Notes under the pieces: generated by a model
Seen by the model: the letters and a program-made list of their open reading frames with translations, nothing else
The model's database searches: none
Told to the model about the DNA's origin: nothing
Program-made: the position numbers and the translations under genes
DNA from: Mercenaria mercenaria
Taxonomy: Eukaryota; Mollusca; Bivalvia; Venerida; Veneridae
Assembly: GCF_021730395.1 (NCBI RefSeq)
Contig: NC_069373.1
Location: 50,930,501 to 50,994,500 of the forward strand
Direction: 5' to 3'
DNA: 64,000 nt
In this document: positions 56,501 through 64,000 of the stretch, in pieces
Layout of the letters: each line of letters starts with the position of its first letter
Numbering within the stretch: position 1 is the first letter of the stretch

Positions 56501-59126
56501 TCGGTAAACAGTTAACAGGTGTAGCCATTGTGCCTTTTGAATCACTGGCTTACACGTTGGACATAGAAGAGCAAATGATTGGTATCTATGACTACCAAGC
56601 TCGTCTTGTGGGTCATCTCGGCGTTTGTCTCGTACCTTGCACTGAAGATTATTATTATTATTATACCAGATTTGTTGAGCGCCCTTTTCATATGTAATAT
56701 ACGTTCAAAGGCGCTTTACAATTAAACATGTGACACATCGCAGATATGTAGGAAAATAACAAAACAAGACATATGCAATCACAAAACTGAGATGGAGAAG
56801 AAATGTCGGATGAATTATCTGTGCAGGAACCACTGGATTTGGTAAATATTTTCAGATATCTTGTGAGAAGGATGTAAAATGAATCCACGTACTTGGACAG
56901 AGTGTTGATATATTTTCTGATCCTTTTTAGACCATAGAGTCCGTTCAGTGTGTCTGTATAATATAATATTGCTTAAGCCGGTGTTCGGGGGAGAGAGAGA
57001 TGTTGCATATTTCGTCACTTCCCACAAACAAACTGAATCAAAACAAGTCTGCTATCATTTTGCTTGGTTATGTTCTATGCTACCACAGAATGTTATAAAC
57101 TTTACTTATTACATGGTAAAAGCGAATGAACACATCACATCAGCTACACATTAAAAAGTCTTTCGCAAAATACCTTGCTAAGAAATGTTTATATTATGTA
57201 GTTTTATATACATGTATATGTTTATTTGACTGAACATAACAGAGAAAAAAATAATATGATTTATTTTCAAACATCCAGATCTTCTTTTAAAGCGACTTGT
57301 TCACACTATATTTGGAAAACATTTTTTTCTCTTGTCGGTGCTGTGAAAGTGGTCAGGGATGCACACTTACTGACATATGAATTTTTGAAGGATATCCTAA
57401 CAAATCACCAGCTATATTGTGCAGAAGGTATTAAGCTGTTGTAACGCTTTTGAATTAATGGAGAAAATCAACATTCTTTTTGCCTTTTTACCAATATATA
57501 AAACTTATTTTCACTCACTTTATCATTTTTCAGTGTCATATATACAGTCTATGCAAAATTTGATGGACATGAACATATTAAAAATATTCACCTCAGCTGT
57601 GGACGAGAAGCTTTAAATAAAGACATTTCGTTCAAAGTGAAGATCAAGGGGTCCGTCGGAATTCCAAAACGATTTAAATCGGTATATCTTTGTTGTTTTT
57701 AGTTTGTTTTACTTCAGTAAGTTACAAGCGTTCTTCATAATAGAATGAAATAGTTTAATATCGAAATATATTAATCTTTTATATATTGTGCTTGATACTG
57801 ACACTGGCACCAAGACCAAAAAGAATAAAAACGCACTGTGAGAAAATGCCATATTACATGTTTGACCCTACTACTAGGTATGATATAAGGCTCTTAAAGT
57901 ACACCTAAAGGTAGGGTATAACATGTACAGTATTTTTTCTGGTCTGGTGCCAGTGGATAGTGCTATTGAAAACATATAACAGTCTTTTTAATGCTTCCGC
58001 ATAGTCTTGTTATATTGTGATGTTGTACGTTATCATTATGTCTTGCCAAAATAAATCTTTTTTCGTGATTATGTTTTCTATCTTCGATATTTGGTAATAT
58101 CTGACGTTTTGCAAAGTTTTCAGTTGTTCTGATTTAAATAACAGATATGGCTTTACAGGAATGCCAGAAAATCATGACTAAAAAGAGGAAATGTTAATTT
58201 TTATGAACTTGTTTTTCTTTCTACTCAATTCTTGTAAGTTTTGTATTCATGTCTTCAATAAAACCTATCAATTTTTTTTACGCGTCTGCATAATGTGAAG
58301 ATGTGCCCTTAAACAACAGTCTTGCAGTCAGCCGTTCCGTTTGCAGAAGTATCCAACTGAACATTGATTTAAAATAGTTTCATAGAGATGTATTACGATT
58401 TAAATGTGTTCAGTTTCAACTGTGTTTTCTCTAAATTGGATCAAATTTCATTTTGGCAATCAGTTCTAAGCCTTACCTTGACTTAGAATTAAGCAGTAGT
58501 TTGACTTAAGTATTGGAATAAACTATCGGGCTTCTTGAAAATCAGTTCTCAGTTATAACCTTGAGGCTGTAGCCTATTGAGTATTACCTGTTTACCTTCT
58601 AGTCCTGGTGCCACTACACTTTCCACACTGAGCAAGACCGGATTTATACAGATGAAGTGCATGGTGTTGTTCCTAAATACAGTTTTGAACATCTGCATCA
58701 ATTGAAAAAGATGTCACATGCGGTGTGTAATGAAGTAGTTTAGAACATTTTATCATATCGTCCCGGGATTTTGCATTTCTTAACAGTCCTATATGATTGA
58801 AATTCTTAGGGAACGTGATCATGGAATGTAATTTCATTGTGTGCCCTTAACTCCGTCTTTCAGTCTTTAATATTTCTAGTATCTAATACAATTTCAAAGT
58901 GAAAGCAAACTTCACCATAAATAATTATAATAATTTTTCTCATGTACAGACAATCGAATACCTAGAGGAAAGTTCACTGATGACAGAACTGTATGGGAGG
59001 CAGAAGCGAACGGAGGATCCGCGAAGAGGAAGTACTCTTGATGCATTTACGCTCTCAAATAAGCACCGTTTGAGCCATTCCACAAGTTTAACAAACAACA
59101 ATTGTTTATATTCTCCTAGCTTGTGA
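29588..59126 (+). CDS. Kinesin-3 family protein, KIF28P/KLP-6-like (partial; exons missing)
   Basis: Microtubule motor of the kinesin-3 group. Exons: 29588-29706 (FKIYNEKVFDLL), 30309-30413 (NKNRTVAAT), 31844-31938 (ERASQTGATG), 32068-32109, 32357-32427 (PYRDSKLTMLLKD...GGNSKT), 52145-about 52360 (ATVSLADLDYEQTLSTLRYANR), 53041-53075, 53740-53854 (HLWNLNEDPAL), 54220-54286, 54598-54723, 55313-55458 (FHA: SVGNKRA...IRVNG...FVLHNPVEE), 55713-55861, 56150-56287, 56512-about 56649, 57534-57681, 58603-58722, 58950-59126. Phases agree from 53,041 to 56,512 and again from 57,534 to the stop. Not found: the ATP-binding P-loop and other N-terminal motor exons, and the exon between 30,413 and 31,844 that should carry switch II. 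The exon at 30,309 has a one-base loss after VAAT. The 3' boundary of the 52,145 exon is unresolved. Either a truncated, decaying locus or a mis-assembled one. Family sure; KIF28P assignment moderate. Confidence 0.8.
29843..29998. mobile_element. Palindromic MITE, family M1, copy 4 (internally deleted)
   Basis: Both ends are present (GAGCAGCGCCATGAGAAAAC and GGCGCGGCCC), but about 80 bases of the left internal arm are missing, leaving about 156 bp. It lies in an intron of the kinesin locus. Confidence 0.8.
31177..31412. mobile_element. Palindromic MITE, family M1, copy 5 (most complete hairpin)
   Basis: GAGCCGCGCCATGAGAAAAC at the left, GTTTTCCCATGGCACGGCTC at the right. The internal arms GACCAGCCTGCGCATCCGCG and their complement pair almost perfectly around a short centre near 31,290. 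This copy is the best model for the family. It lies in the interval where the kinesin switch II exon would be expected. Confidence 0.88.
33640..33959 (+). repeat. ~28-bp minisatellite TTCTATCTTTCAGATTAAGCAA, left part
   Basis: About ten degenerate units of CTTTCAGATTAAGCAACTAT with TTCTATC between. Each unit resembles a 3' splice site (pyrimidine tract plus CAG). It lies just after the short coiled-coil exon. The Polinton interrupts the array at 33,959/33,960. Confidence 0.9.
33960..34085 (+). repeat. Polinton left terminal inverted repeat
   Basis: Shares with the right end, in inverted orientation, TTTGTGCGAAGTCAAT, CAATGCCGG, CAATTTAAAA and AGGTTTTAAA. The inner limit is uncertain by about 20 bases. 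Confidence 0.85.
34111..34674 (+). CDS. Parvovirus-type phospholipase A2-like protein of the Polinton
   Basis: 187 codons, AT-rich, open and whole-looking in a mostly broken element. An N-terminal basic region with a CSSCGKMKAKF pair of cysteines leads to LTLPGYNYCGPGNPLD (calcium-loop YxGPGN pattern), then MNHDFCYDSG with the catalytic His-Asp and HDxxY pattern of parvovirus VP1-unique-region PLA2, then a basic tail. In parvoviruses this domain helps particles cross endosomal membranes. Similar domains are known from adintoviruses, so it is probably a minor virion component. The role here is inference; the domain match is strong. Confidence 0.85.
   Translation: MSLQNKIYCLKERRFTDNINPHYVITKNGRKMIKATCSSCGKMKAKFVKSTIKAGNLDIHKAMLPLLPKKGLTLPGYNYCGPGNPLDNGPPVNELDAVCMNHDFCYDSGLSKSECDKQMLSNLKNTKSKTFGEKIAKHLVVKPAIKTKYKLGLGQEQQFPMGLTPRQKSKNGKRGVEYTPESHGVMN
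34690..35832 (+). pseudogene. Retroviral-type integrase with chromodomain (Polinton), fossil
   Basis: Would join the element's ends to host DNA. Recognisable pieces of the rve core near 34,790-35,150 (YLLTVIDIF; VIERFN) and of the C-terminal SH3-like region (KFKIGDRVRLSK) near 35,500. A chromodomain ends the gene (RDYKKKQALVKWKGYSEKF, then SWVPFSDLEQI) at about 35,735-35,830. The order rve, SH3-like, chromodomain is that of Polinton integrases. Broken, with several breaks. Confidence 0.85.
35890..36348 (+). CDS. Small hydrophobic-domain protein of the Polinton, unknown function
   Basis: An open frame of roughly 150 codons with no clear start in view. It has a polar N-terminus (LIIHLTKLAAAYRKSYK), a glycine/alanine/valine-rich hydrophobic stretch (IFGCSAALAFVPAIPVFVAV) long enough for one or two membrane passes, and a charged helical C-terminus ending KSKKEEELY. 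The position between integrase and kinase suggests an accessory or virion-membrane-active protein. I do not recognise the family. Confidence 0.5.
36394..37010 (+). pseudogene. Deoxynucleoside kinase-like gene of the Polinton, fossil
   Basis: Would phosphorylate deoxynucleosides to feed DNA synthesis. The P-loop VEGNIASGKSTF is followed by a spacing and motifs typical of animal and large-DNA-virus dNKs: EPIHEWQNV (substrate Glu-Pro), FPFQLTTLNSH, VLERCYLTNSNVF (ERS-like motif) and GFVYVKTDPEICFKR, with a basic lid region after it. Broken, a few breaks toward the 3' end. It lies close behind the hydrophobic-domain gene in the same direction; a small TATAA-rich stretch separates them (36,360-36,392). 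Confidence 0.85.
37160..37577 (+). CDS. NUMOD1-like DNA-binding protein fragment (Polinton)
   Basis: The open stretch at 37,332-37,577 contains VTDCDTKEEKTYKSNYAASK followed by DLGINSGLITMVLQRRKPSK. This is the pattern of a NUMOD1 module (short beta strands, then a helix-turn-helix), known from homing-endonuclease and virus proteins. A Lys-rich leader (KNSYKKVLKRRN) lies at about 37,180. No nuclease domain is seen. The gene limits are unsure. Confidence 0.5.
37700..41060 (+). pseudogene. Protein-primed DNA polymerase B of the Polinton, fossil
   Basis: Replicates the element from a protein primer. Only pieces are readable. Near 39,356-39,392 is GVYPYDYM, a pPolB signature of Polintons. Near 39,628-39,735 comes an AVWDEMLKMTGIKLDL block as in the palm region. 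Near 39,930-40,300 are scattered matches to the C-terminal polymerase region (for example KNKNYVV and KKIHKN). Heavily broken, well over ten breaks. The limits are approximate; order and direction agree with the rest of the element. Confidence 0.75.
41150..42000 (-). pseudogene. Probable FtsK/HerA-type packaging ATPase of the Polinton, fossil
   Basis: On the - strand near 41,810-41,835 a degraded Walker A-like LAGPGKTWV precedes NKITSIKPEVF and FFDHLDFP, in the order seen in Polinton packaging ATPases. This is a weak call because the sequence is heavily broken. Confidence 0.4.
42000..50375. other. Rest of the Polinton interior: capsid-gene region expected, not resolved
   Basis: Very AT-rich, with many runs of A, T, and also G and C. 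On the - strand, 42,177-42,380 is a short open frame with MAGLFGKTIFPWQQNSS, and near 43,500 a piece reads NGFIYLDTTALLRAGMINW; the latter could be a capsid gene fragment but I cannot name it. On the + strand, 47,300-48,500 is Lys/Glu-rich. Family gene order predicts major and minor capsid proteins and a protease here; none can be supported individually. Confidence 0.4.
50375..50489 (-). repeat. Polinton right terminal inverted repeat
   Basis: Inverted counterpart of 33,960-34,085 (shares TTTGTGCGAAGTCAAT, CAATGCCGG and CAGGTTTTAAA when read on the - strand). It ends TTCTACT and is directly followed by the AGCAGC duplication. It appears more diverged from the left end than expected for a clean young copy. 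Confidence 0.85.
50496..50870 (+). repeat. Minisatellite, part to the right of the Polinton
   Basis: Continues the array broken at 33,959: CTTTCTATCTTTTTAG, then units of CTGTCTTTCAGATAC(A/T)GAAAA. Units here are mostly of the GATACAGAAAA type, unlike the GATTAAGCAAC units left of the insertion. From 50,870 to 51,495 there is intron sequence with no further gene. Confidence 0.8.
51921..54128 (+). repeat. Duplicated kinesin exon block, second copy (uninterrupted)
   Basis: Direct repeat of the block that starts at 32,473. It keeps open reading through the last motor exon (52,145), the coiled-coil exon (53,041) and the first FHA exon (53,740). At 53,467-53,472 it has AGCAGC in the context ATTAAGCAGCTACTTTC, the unoccupied equivalent of the Polinton target. 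It begins shortly after the first copy ends, so the two are in tandem. Confidence 0.9.
53160..53560 (+). repeat. Minisatellite TTCTATCTTTCAGATTAAGCAA in the second block copy
   Basis: About eleven units with a ~28-bp period between the coiled-coil exon (53,041-53,075) and the first FHA exon (53,740). Long open frames across it (LCSIFQIKQ...) follow from the repeat period and are not coding. Confidence 0.9.
56650..57120. repeat. Retroelement-like repeat starting with (ATT)n at the end of a kinesin exon
   Basis: Starts with six ATT units directly after GTACCTTGCACTGAAG of the kinesin exon, then ACCAGATTTGTTGAGCGCCC and GGCGCTTTACAATT. Read on the - strand this looks like a 3' end with a (AAT)n tail. 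Further in, 57,001-57,080 resembles 25,900-26,000 (CATATTTCGTCACTTCCCAC against CACATTTCATGACCCATCAT). Class unresolved; SINE or short LINE 3' end are options. Confidence 0.5.
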
Positions 59127-60060
59127 TAGCTATGCCCAAAAATCAATGAGTGGAATACTTCTCGAAGAGGATAGTGAGAGTGAAGATGAGGCTGACAGAA
59201 ATAAATTGTAATCTATAGATTTGTATATTTGGTAAAGTAAGCTAACGCTGTTTTAGAAATTTTATTCTATATAGAGTATTGAAAGAAATGAAAGTTCATA
59301 ACTGATGTTAACTACACTTGATACTTGCCAGTGAAGTTTGTAAGGGCTTTTAGACGGCGCGGTTGTCAAACTTTGCACATTATTGAGAGACAAATCAGCT
59401 CACGATAAATATATTCAGTGAATTAATTTAATATCATGGGCATTTTTGTACGTAATTGTTACAGTTTTTTCATGGGAATATAAGTTCGTGGGTGCATGTT
59501 ATAAAGATTAAGGACATAAGTACATGGGACTTAAATTTGTTGGGATGGGATTGTGTGGATTACTGCAACCATGAAATCCGAGAAAATTTCTCCCACGAAT
59601 ATCAAATGAAGTCACAATAATACAATACTACATTTTATTTTCGGCAATTTCGGGTCGTTTCATTTAGACATTGTATCTGCCAGCTAGGTTTTTATTTTAC
59701 CTATCAGTATCTTATGATTCTGATTTTTAAAATGTTAGATGGACGTCGTGAGCGACTCATGAAGTCCAGTAATAATATTTCACAAAGTTTTGGATATATT
59801 TACAGCCAGAAGAGACACACATTATTCTGAGACGGCGGGGTTATCTCGTAGGACGTCTGTCGAATATGACGGAAACAGTCGAGGCACAACAAATCCCTGA
59901 CATTCTTTTAAATAGTTCTAAAAAGAGTTTAGACAATTTATCGACGTCTATGATAGAAAGGACAGGAATAGCTTCTATTATGGAAGAAGTTATAAAAAGA
60001 GATGGTTTGCATGCAAATATTGAATGAACTAGAATGTGTCTGTAGGACACAGGGTGTTCC
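59127..60060 (+). other. Kinesin 3' region and MITE M3-like copy
   Basis: Just after the kinesin stop, an alternative frame (about 59,130-59,208) reads MSGILLEEDSESEDEADRNK and stop, an acidic tail that would follow if one base differed near 59,124. At about 59,425-59,630 is a diverged CCACGAAAT-type hairpin like 23,610-23,822. The remainder, including open stretches at 59,841-60,074, shows no gene I can support. Confidence 0.45.
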
Positions 60061-60099
60061 CCCCACTGGTACATTTGTCACAAATAAGGTGAAATAATT

Positions 60100-61095
60100 C
60101 AAATGTCTGCAATCTTAATGGGGTATAGCCTCAAAAAAATATGAGAAGGTTTCATTATTCTATATCATATACTTTTTGAGATATGAGCATCAGAAACAAA
60201 AAATCCACTATTTTGGCTATTTCATGGGCCATAACTCTGTAATAAATGCTAATTTTCTCAAGAAGAATGCCAAGTGTGAAAGGTCACATTATGATAAAGA
60301 CTCGAGCAAGGTTTCATGAATTTACATTAAATATTTTCTGAGTGAGGCATATAATTAGGTGAATTTACTATATCAGGGGCCGTAACTCTAAAAATAGGGG
60401 GAAGACTCAGATAAAAAATAGTAGATGCGCAAGTTCATATCATGATAAAGACTCGTGCAAGGTTTCATCAATTTATATCAAATACTTTCTTAGCTAGGGG
60501 TGTCACAAGGTGAAAATGTGCATTTTTGACTATTTCAGGGGCCATAACACTAGAAATAGGGCACGGACTCATATTAAAAATGGGAGATGCGCAAGTTCAT
60601 ATCATGATTAAGACTCATGAAAGGTTTCATGAATCTATATCAAATACTTTTTGAGCTAGGCGTGTCACAAGGTGAAAATGTGCAGGTTTTACTATTTCAG
60701 GGGCCAATACTCTAAAAAAAGGGGGGCGGAGCCAGATAAAAATAGGAGCTGCGTAAGTTCATATCATGATAAAGACTCATGCAAGGTTTCATGAATCTAT
60801 ACCAAATACTTTATGAGCTAGGCCTGTCACAAGGTGAAAATGTGCATTTTTGACTATTTCAGGGGCCATAACTCTAAAAATAGGGGGCGGAGCCAGACGA
60901 TAAATAAAAGGTGCGCAAGTTCATATCATGATAAAGACTCATGCAAGGTTTCATCAATTTATATCAAATACTTTTTGAGCTAGGCGCGTCACGAACCTCG
61001 GATGGACGCACGCACGCACGCACGGACGCACGGCCGGACGGACGCACGGACAAGAACAAATCTATATGCCCCCACCACTCATGGGGGAGGGCACA
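60100..61095 (+). repeat. ~165-bp tandem repeat ending in (GGACGCAC)n
   Basis: About five units sharing GGGGCCATAACTCTAAAAATA, GCGCAAGTTCATATCATGAT, AAAGACTCATGCAAGGTTTCAT and TTTTTGAGCTAGGCGTGTCAC. The end is a GACGGACGCACG-rich stretch plus CATGGGGGAGGGCAC. Intergenic. From 61,096 to 62,355 no gene is seen. Confidence 0.85.
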
Positions 61096-62355
61096 AAAGG
61101 TATTATCTCTTCAGTTTTAGATGATTTTTTGTATATACATGTAAAATATAAGGGATTATTATGATTCTTAAGGTTCGTTTTTCATTAGTTTTGTCTGTTT
61201 GTTTGTTAGTTTTTCCCCTTGTTTGTTCTTCTGTCATGCAAAACACAAACGTTTTTTGAAACATCAAGACCTCAAAGCATGGATAATATGTCTATAAAAC
61301 AACTTTTACAAAATGGCCCGTTTAATGTCGCCGAGAAGAAAATACAAAGTATATAATTTATATCTGATTTTCGCAAAACATAATGACTTCTTTTTATTGC
61401 AGTCTTACTCTCTTTACAGGTTAATGAAAGCAGATTGAGTTGAAAAGAAATACAACGTGTTAGGCTATCACAGTAAAAGTTTATGACGCTATCAGTGAAA
61501 ATAGGTGTCTTGATTATAAACAAACCACTCTCTAAGTGTAATTTAAATTCCTCGTATTCAAACAGCATCATCTGATTATCTTATTACGCAAAGTAAAACA
61601 TACCAACGGCCGAAATCGTGAATTAATTTGCAAAAGTAACCAAGTCTATGTATATAACTTTAAAAATCGTTTCTTCGTTCGTTTCAAAGTCATTCTTGGC
61701 TGGATCAATGCTAAGTCTTGTAACACAAGTTCCGTATATTTCAACTTCATGGTAATTAAAGTAGAGATACAAATGTTACTACAAGTATTATAGAAGCAAA
61801 ATTTTGCCTGTAATAAATTTCGTCTTTTTCACTTTATATTGTCTATTTTGTTAATTTGGCATCAGTGCTAAAAATTAAAAACCAATAAGTTTTATTTGTA
61901 TACATACACACATTCATGCATTCATACATATACCTGTTGTATAGCTGAATATTAAAAGAATCTTTCACCGGTTGTAGGTACAGATGAAATTTAACTAATA
62001 ATTATAAAAATGAAAAAGAAACTAAACATGATTTTCTTTATAGCACTGTTTTCGTATAGTAACGTGTTCATGAAAAATAACCTCTGGAAAAAGGAAATAC
62101 TTTTTAAAGAACAGCAACGCAATGTTCCGATTTAGTTTTGTCATCTAACTTTATGCATTTTCAATAATAAACTATAACGAATAAAAAGGAATTAAAAGGA
62201 ATTTGAAGTTTTCATCCGTATTTTGTGTAAAAAATAAATATCAATGCATTAGTCTATTACACAAATGTAGTTCGTTCGACGTCATGAGAATGTTTTGCGC
62301 CGATGAAAACAAACGGAAATTCCAGATTCCCGCGCAAAAAAAGAACTGATTCGTG

Positions 62356-63513
62356 TTAGTTCGTCATCAGATCTCGTTCAAGTTTTCTTAATCTTAGTTT
62401 TATTAGAACCAATTCATCCTCTGCCATAACCTTACAGATCTTTTCCAAACACTCTTGCATTGTACGAGGGGACTTGTGTGCAGAGTAAAGCATACCAAGG
62501 CCCGGAAACGTATACTTCGAATATTTTTCAAAGAACGACCATTTCATTTCCTCCGTTTCTGAATACAGCTGTTTTGCATCACTGATTTCTTTACTATACG
62601 ACTTCAGCTGGTTTTCAATATCTTTCTCAGACATATCAACTTCTTCTGCAAACTGTTTTAACGAGGCTTTGTCGATACAATATCTCTCTCGACATGTTTC
62701 AAATATTTTAGTCACATGGTACGTGTCCAGCGTTGACTCGAGTTTTGGGATTGGTAAAAATCCAGTGACTACAGACGCGACCTTTCTACCGATGAATTCT
62801 TTCTCAACAGTTTCTGTTTTTGATTTGATTGTTTTTTCCATGTGCACATACAAAAGATAGCATAGAGCCTTCACTTTCATGCTTAATAGACTTTTAAGCT
62901 TATCCACCAGAGAAACAAAGTCGTATTTTGTTTTGTCCCGTGAAGTTATTAGGTAAATAACATCACGATAATTTTGCAGATCTAACTTACCCTTGTCTAT
63001 ATTGCTCTCTATGCCAGTTCTGATAATTTTCATGCATGTATACTCACTGAAATTATCTGGATCGTCTTCTCTGGAGTTACGTAGATCAGTATCAATTTTT
63101 GTCCGGACGAAAAGAACATTTCGATGGACTTCCATAGCTTTCTTTGCTATCCACAAATCATTTTCGGTAAAGCGCTCACTGGACACAATAACAATTACGC
63201 TGGAATCGAGCAGTTTGGTTTTCTCCATGTAGTCATCTTTTGAAAAGTCTTGAGTTCCAATTCCAGGATAGTCTTTCAGTATAACATGGTCATGTCCTGG
63301 ATATGGATAAGACTGTATTGTTTTCGTTGTTTCTGAGACACCCACTGCAGCCGCCCCTTTGTCTCTGGGTTTCAGTCCTCTCAGAGCATTTATAAGACTT
63401 GATTTTCCAGCACCAGTTTTACCTGTTACACCGACAATCAGTTTCTTGTCTTTCCAAGACTCAAAATTCTTAGCAATGTAACTACTCAATCCATGTAGAG
63501 TAGTATTCCCCAT
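62356..63513 (-). CDS. Immunity-related GTPase (IRG, interferon-inducible GTPase family)
   Basis: GTPase of the IRG family; vertebrate members act on pathogen vacuoles, membranes and autophagy. 385 codons in one open exon, close to the usual 400. Seen: N-terminal MGNTTLHGLSSYIAKNFESW; G1 GVTGKTGAGKSSLINALRG (residues about 28-46, the standard GKS type); G2 region with a conserved Thr in SETTKTIQSYPYP; G3 LKDYPGIGT; G4 VRTKIDTDLR; then the helical C-terminal half including the FLPIPKLESTLD turn and a Lys/Arg-rich end. The N-terminal MG could allow myristoylation, but residue 6 is Leu, not Ser/Thr. The start chosen is the first ATG after an in-frame stop; a good acceptor (ATATTTTGTAG, ending near 63,554) just upstream suggests a 5' intron, so an upstream coding exon is possible. 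The mollusc function is unknown. Confidence 0.9.
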   Translation of the reverse strand: MGNTTLHGLSSYIAKNFESWKDKKLIVGVTGKTGAGKSSLINALRGLKPRDKGAAAVGVSETTKTIQSYPYPGHDHVILKDYPGIGTQDFSKDDYMEKTKLLDSSVIVIVSSERFTENDLWIAKKAMEVHRNVLFVRTKIDTDLRNSREDDPDNFSEYTCMKIIRTGIESNIDKGKLDLQNYRDVIYLITSRDKTKYDFVSLVDKLKSLLSMKVKALCYLLYVHMEKTIKSKTETVEKEFIGRKVASVVTGFLPIPKLESTLDTYHVTKIFETCRERYCIDKASLKQFAEEVDMSEKDIENQLKSYSKEISDAKQLYSETEEMKWSFFEKYSKYTFPGLGMLYSAHKSPRTMQECLEKICKVMAEDELVLIKLRLRKLERDLMTN

Positions 63514-63659
63514 TTCTGAATTCAGTTCTTCTTCATTTATGAACGATCGGAAATTCTACAAAATATTTGCAAGAGAAATAGTTTTTGTTGTACAATTGCC
63601 ATAGATACTATGCGTATCTTTTACAGAAAGCTACTAAGTGAAATTTTAATAACAAAGCA

Positions 63660-63760
63660 AGTCTGTTACACCCTCTTTTAAGAACCGTCGTTTATATGAC
63701 TGAAAAATTGTTGAAAAAGACGTTAAACCCGAACACACACACTCACACACTTTTAAGGAG
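63660..63760 (+). repeat. SINE 3' fragment with (CA)n tail
   Basis: TTGTTGAAAAAGACGTTAAACCCGAACACACACAC matches in pattern the tail of the SINE at 2,731-3,023 (GAAAAACGGTGTTAAACCC). The head is missing or too diverged to see. The remaining 240 bases to the window end show no gene. Confidence 0.6.
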
Positions 63761-64000
63761 GTAGGTTACCTTCATATTTTTATGTGCGCATGTCCAACCG
63801 GAAGCTAACGTGACGATTTACGACGACGTTTACGACAAATTAAATGTGTTTGTATATTCATTCTCCTGAAAACAAATCATGAACCTACCTCCGATCTGAT
63901 ACTTTATGGTTTAATAATGCAGAAATAATGAATCAGTTGTGGCAGAAACGCTTCAAAACAATGTTGCCTTAAAATGACGTCATTGACGTCATGACGTTAC

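Noticed and set aside
61000-61050. Telomere- or satellite-like (GGACGCAC)n block
   Set aside because: Short, and it forms the end of the dispersed repeat starting at 60,100.

Overview
The window looks like bivalve mollusc nuclear DNA, probably a venerid-type clam; this is inference, no species marker was seen. The signs are long introns, tRNA-derived SINEs, very abundant hairpin MITEs and other bivalve-type dispersed repeats, a secreted animal haem peroxidase, a kinesin-3 gene, and an immunity-related GTPase. Intergenic DNA is AT-rich and gene density is low.

Layout. (1) 0.7-26.3 kb, + strand: the 3' part of an animal haem peroxidase gene (peroxinectin/chorion-peroxidase type). Fourteen exons can be placed and all junction phases agree. 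Introns hold SINEs, hairpin MITEs, minisatellites and, at 14.2-22.7 kb, an 8.4-kb fold-back transposon. That element has an 8-bp target duplication and two inverted arrays of a 243-bp unit, and a mariner element sits in its right arm. (2) 26.3-29.6 kb: repeat-rich spacer. (3) 29.6-59.1 kb, + strand: exons of a kinesin-3 (KIF28P/KLP-6-like) gene: part of the motor, FHA domain and C-terminal region. No P-loop or switch II exon was found, and one motor exon has a frameshift, so the locus is partial, decaying or mis-assembled. A block with the last motor exon, a coiled-coil exon and the first FHA exon is duplicated. (4) 33,960-50,489: a 16.5-kb Polinton/Maverick (adintovirus-like) fossil inside the first copy of that block, with AG...CT termini, inverted ends and a 6-bp target duplication. 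The matching unoccupied site survives in the second copy. (5) 59.1-62.3 kb: repeat-rich spacer. (6) 62.4-63.5 kb, - strand: an immunity-related GTPase (IRG) in one open exon.

The three host loci do not appear functionally connected. The main interest lies in the mobile elements, which give a readable order of events: fold-back element, then mariner; exon-block duplication, then Polinton. About 37.6-51.4 kb is unusually rich in homopolymers and the texture continues past the Polinton's right end, so part of its broken appearance may come from the consensus sequence. All calls were made by eye; no alignment or database search was run.
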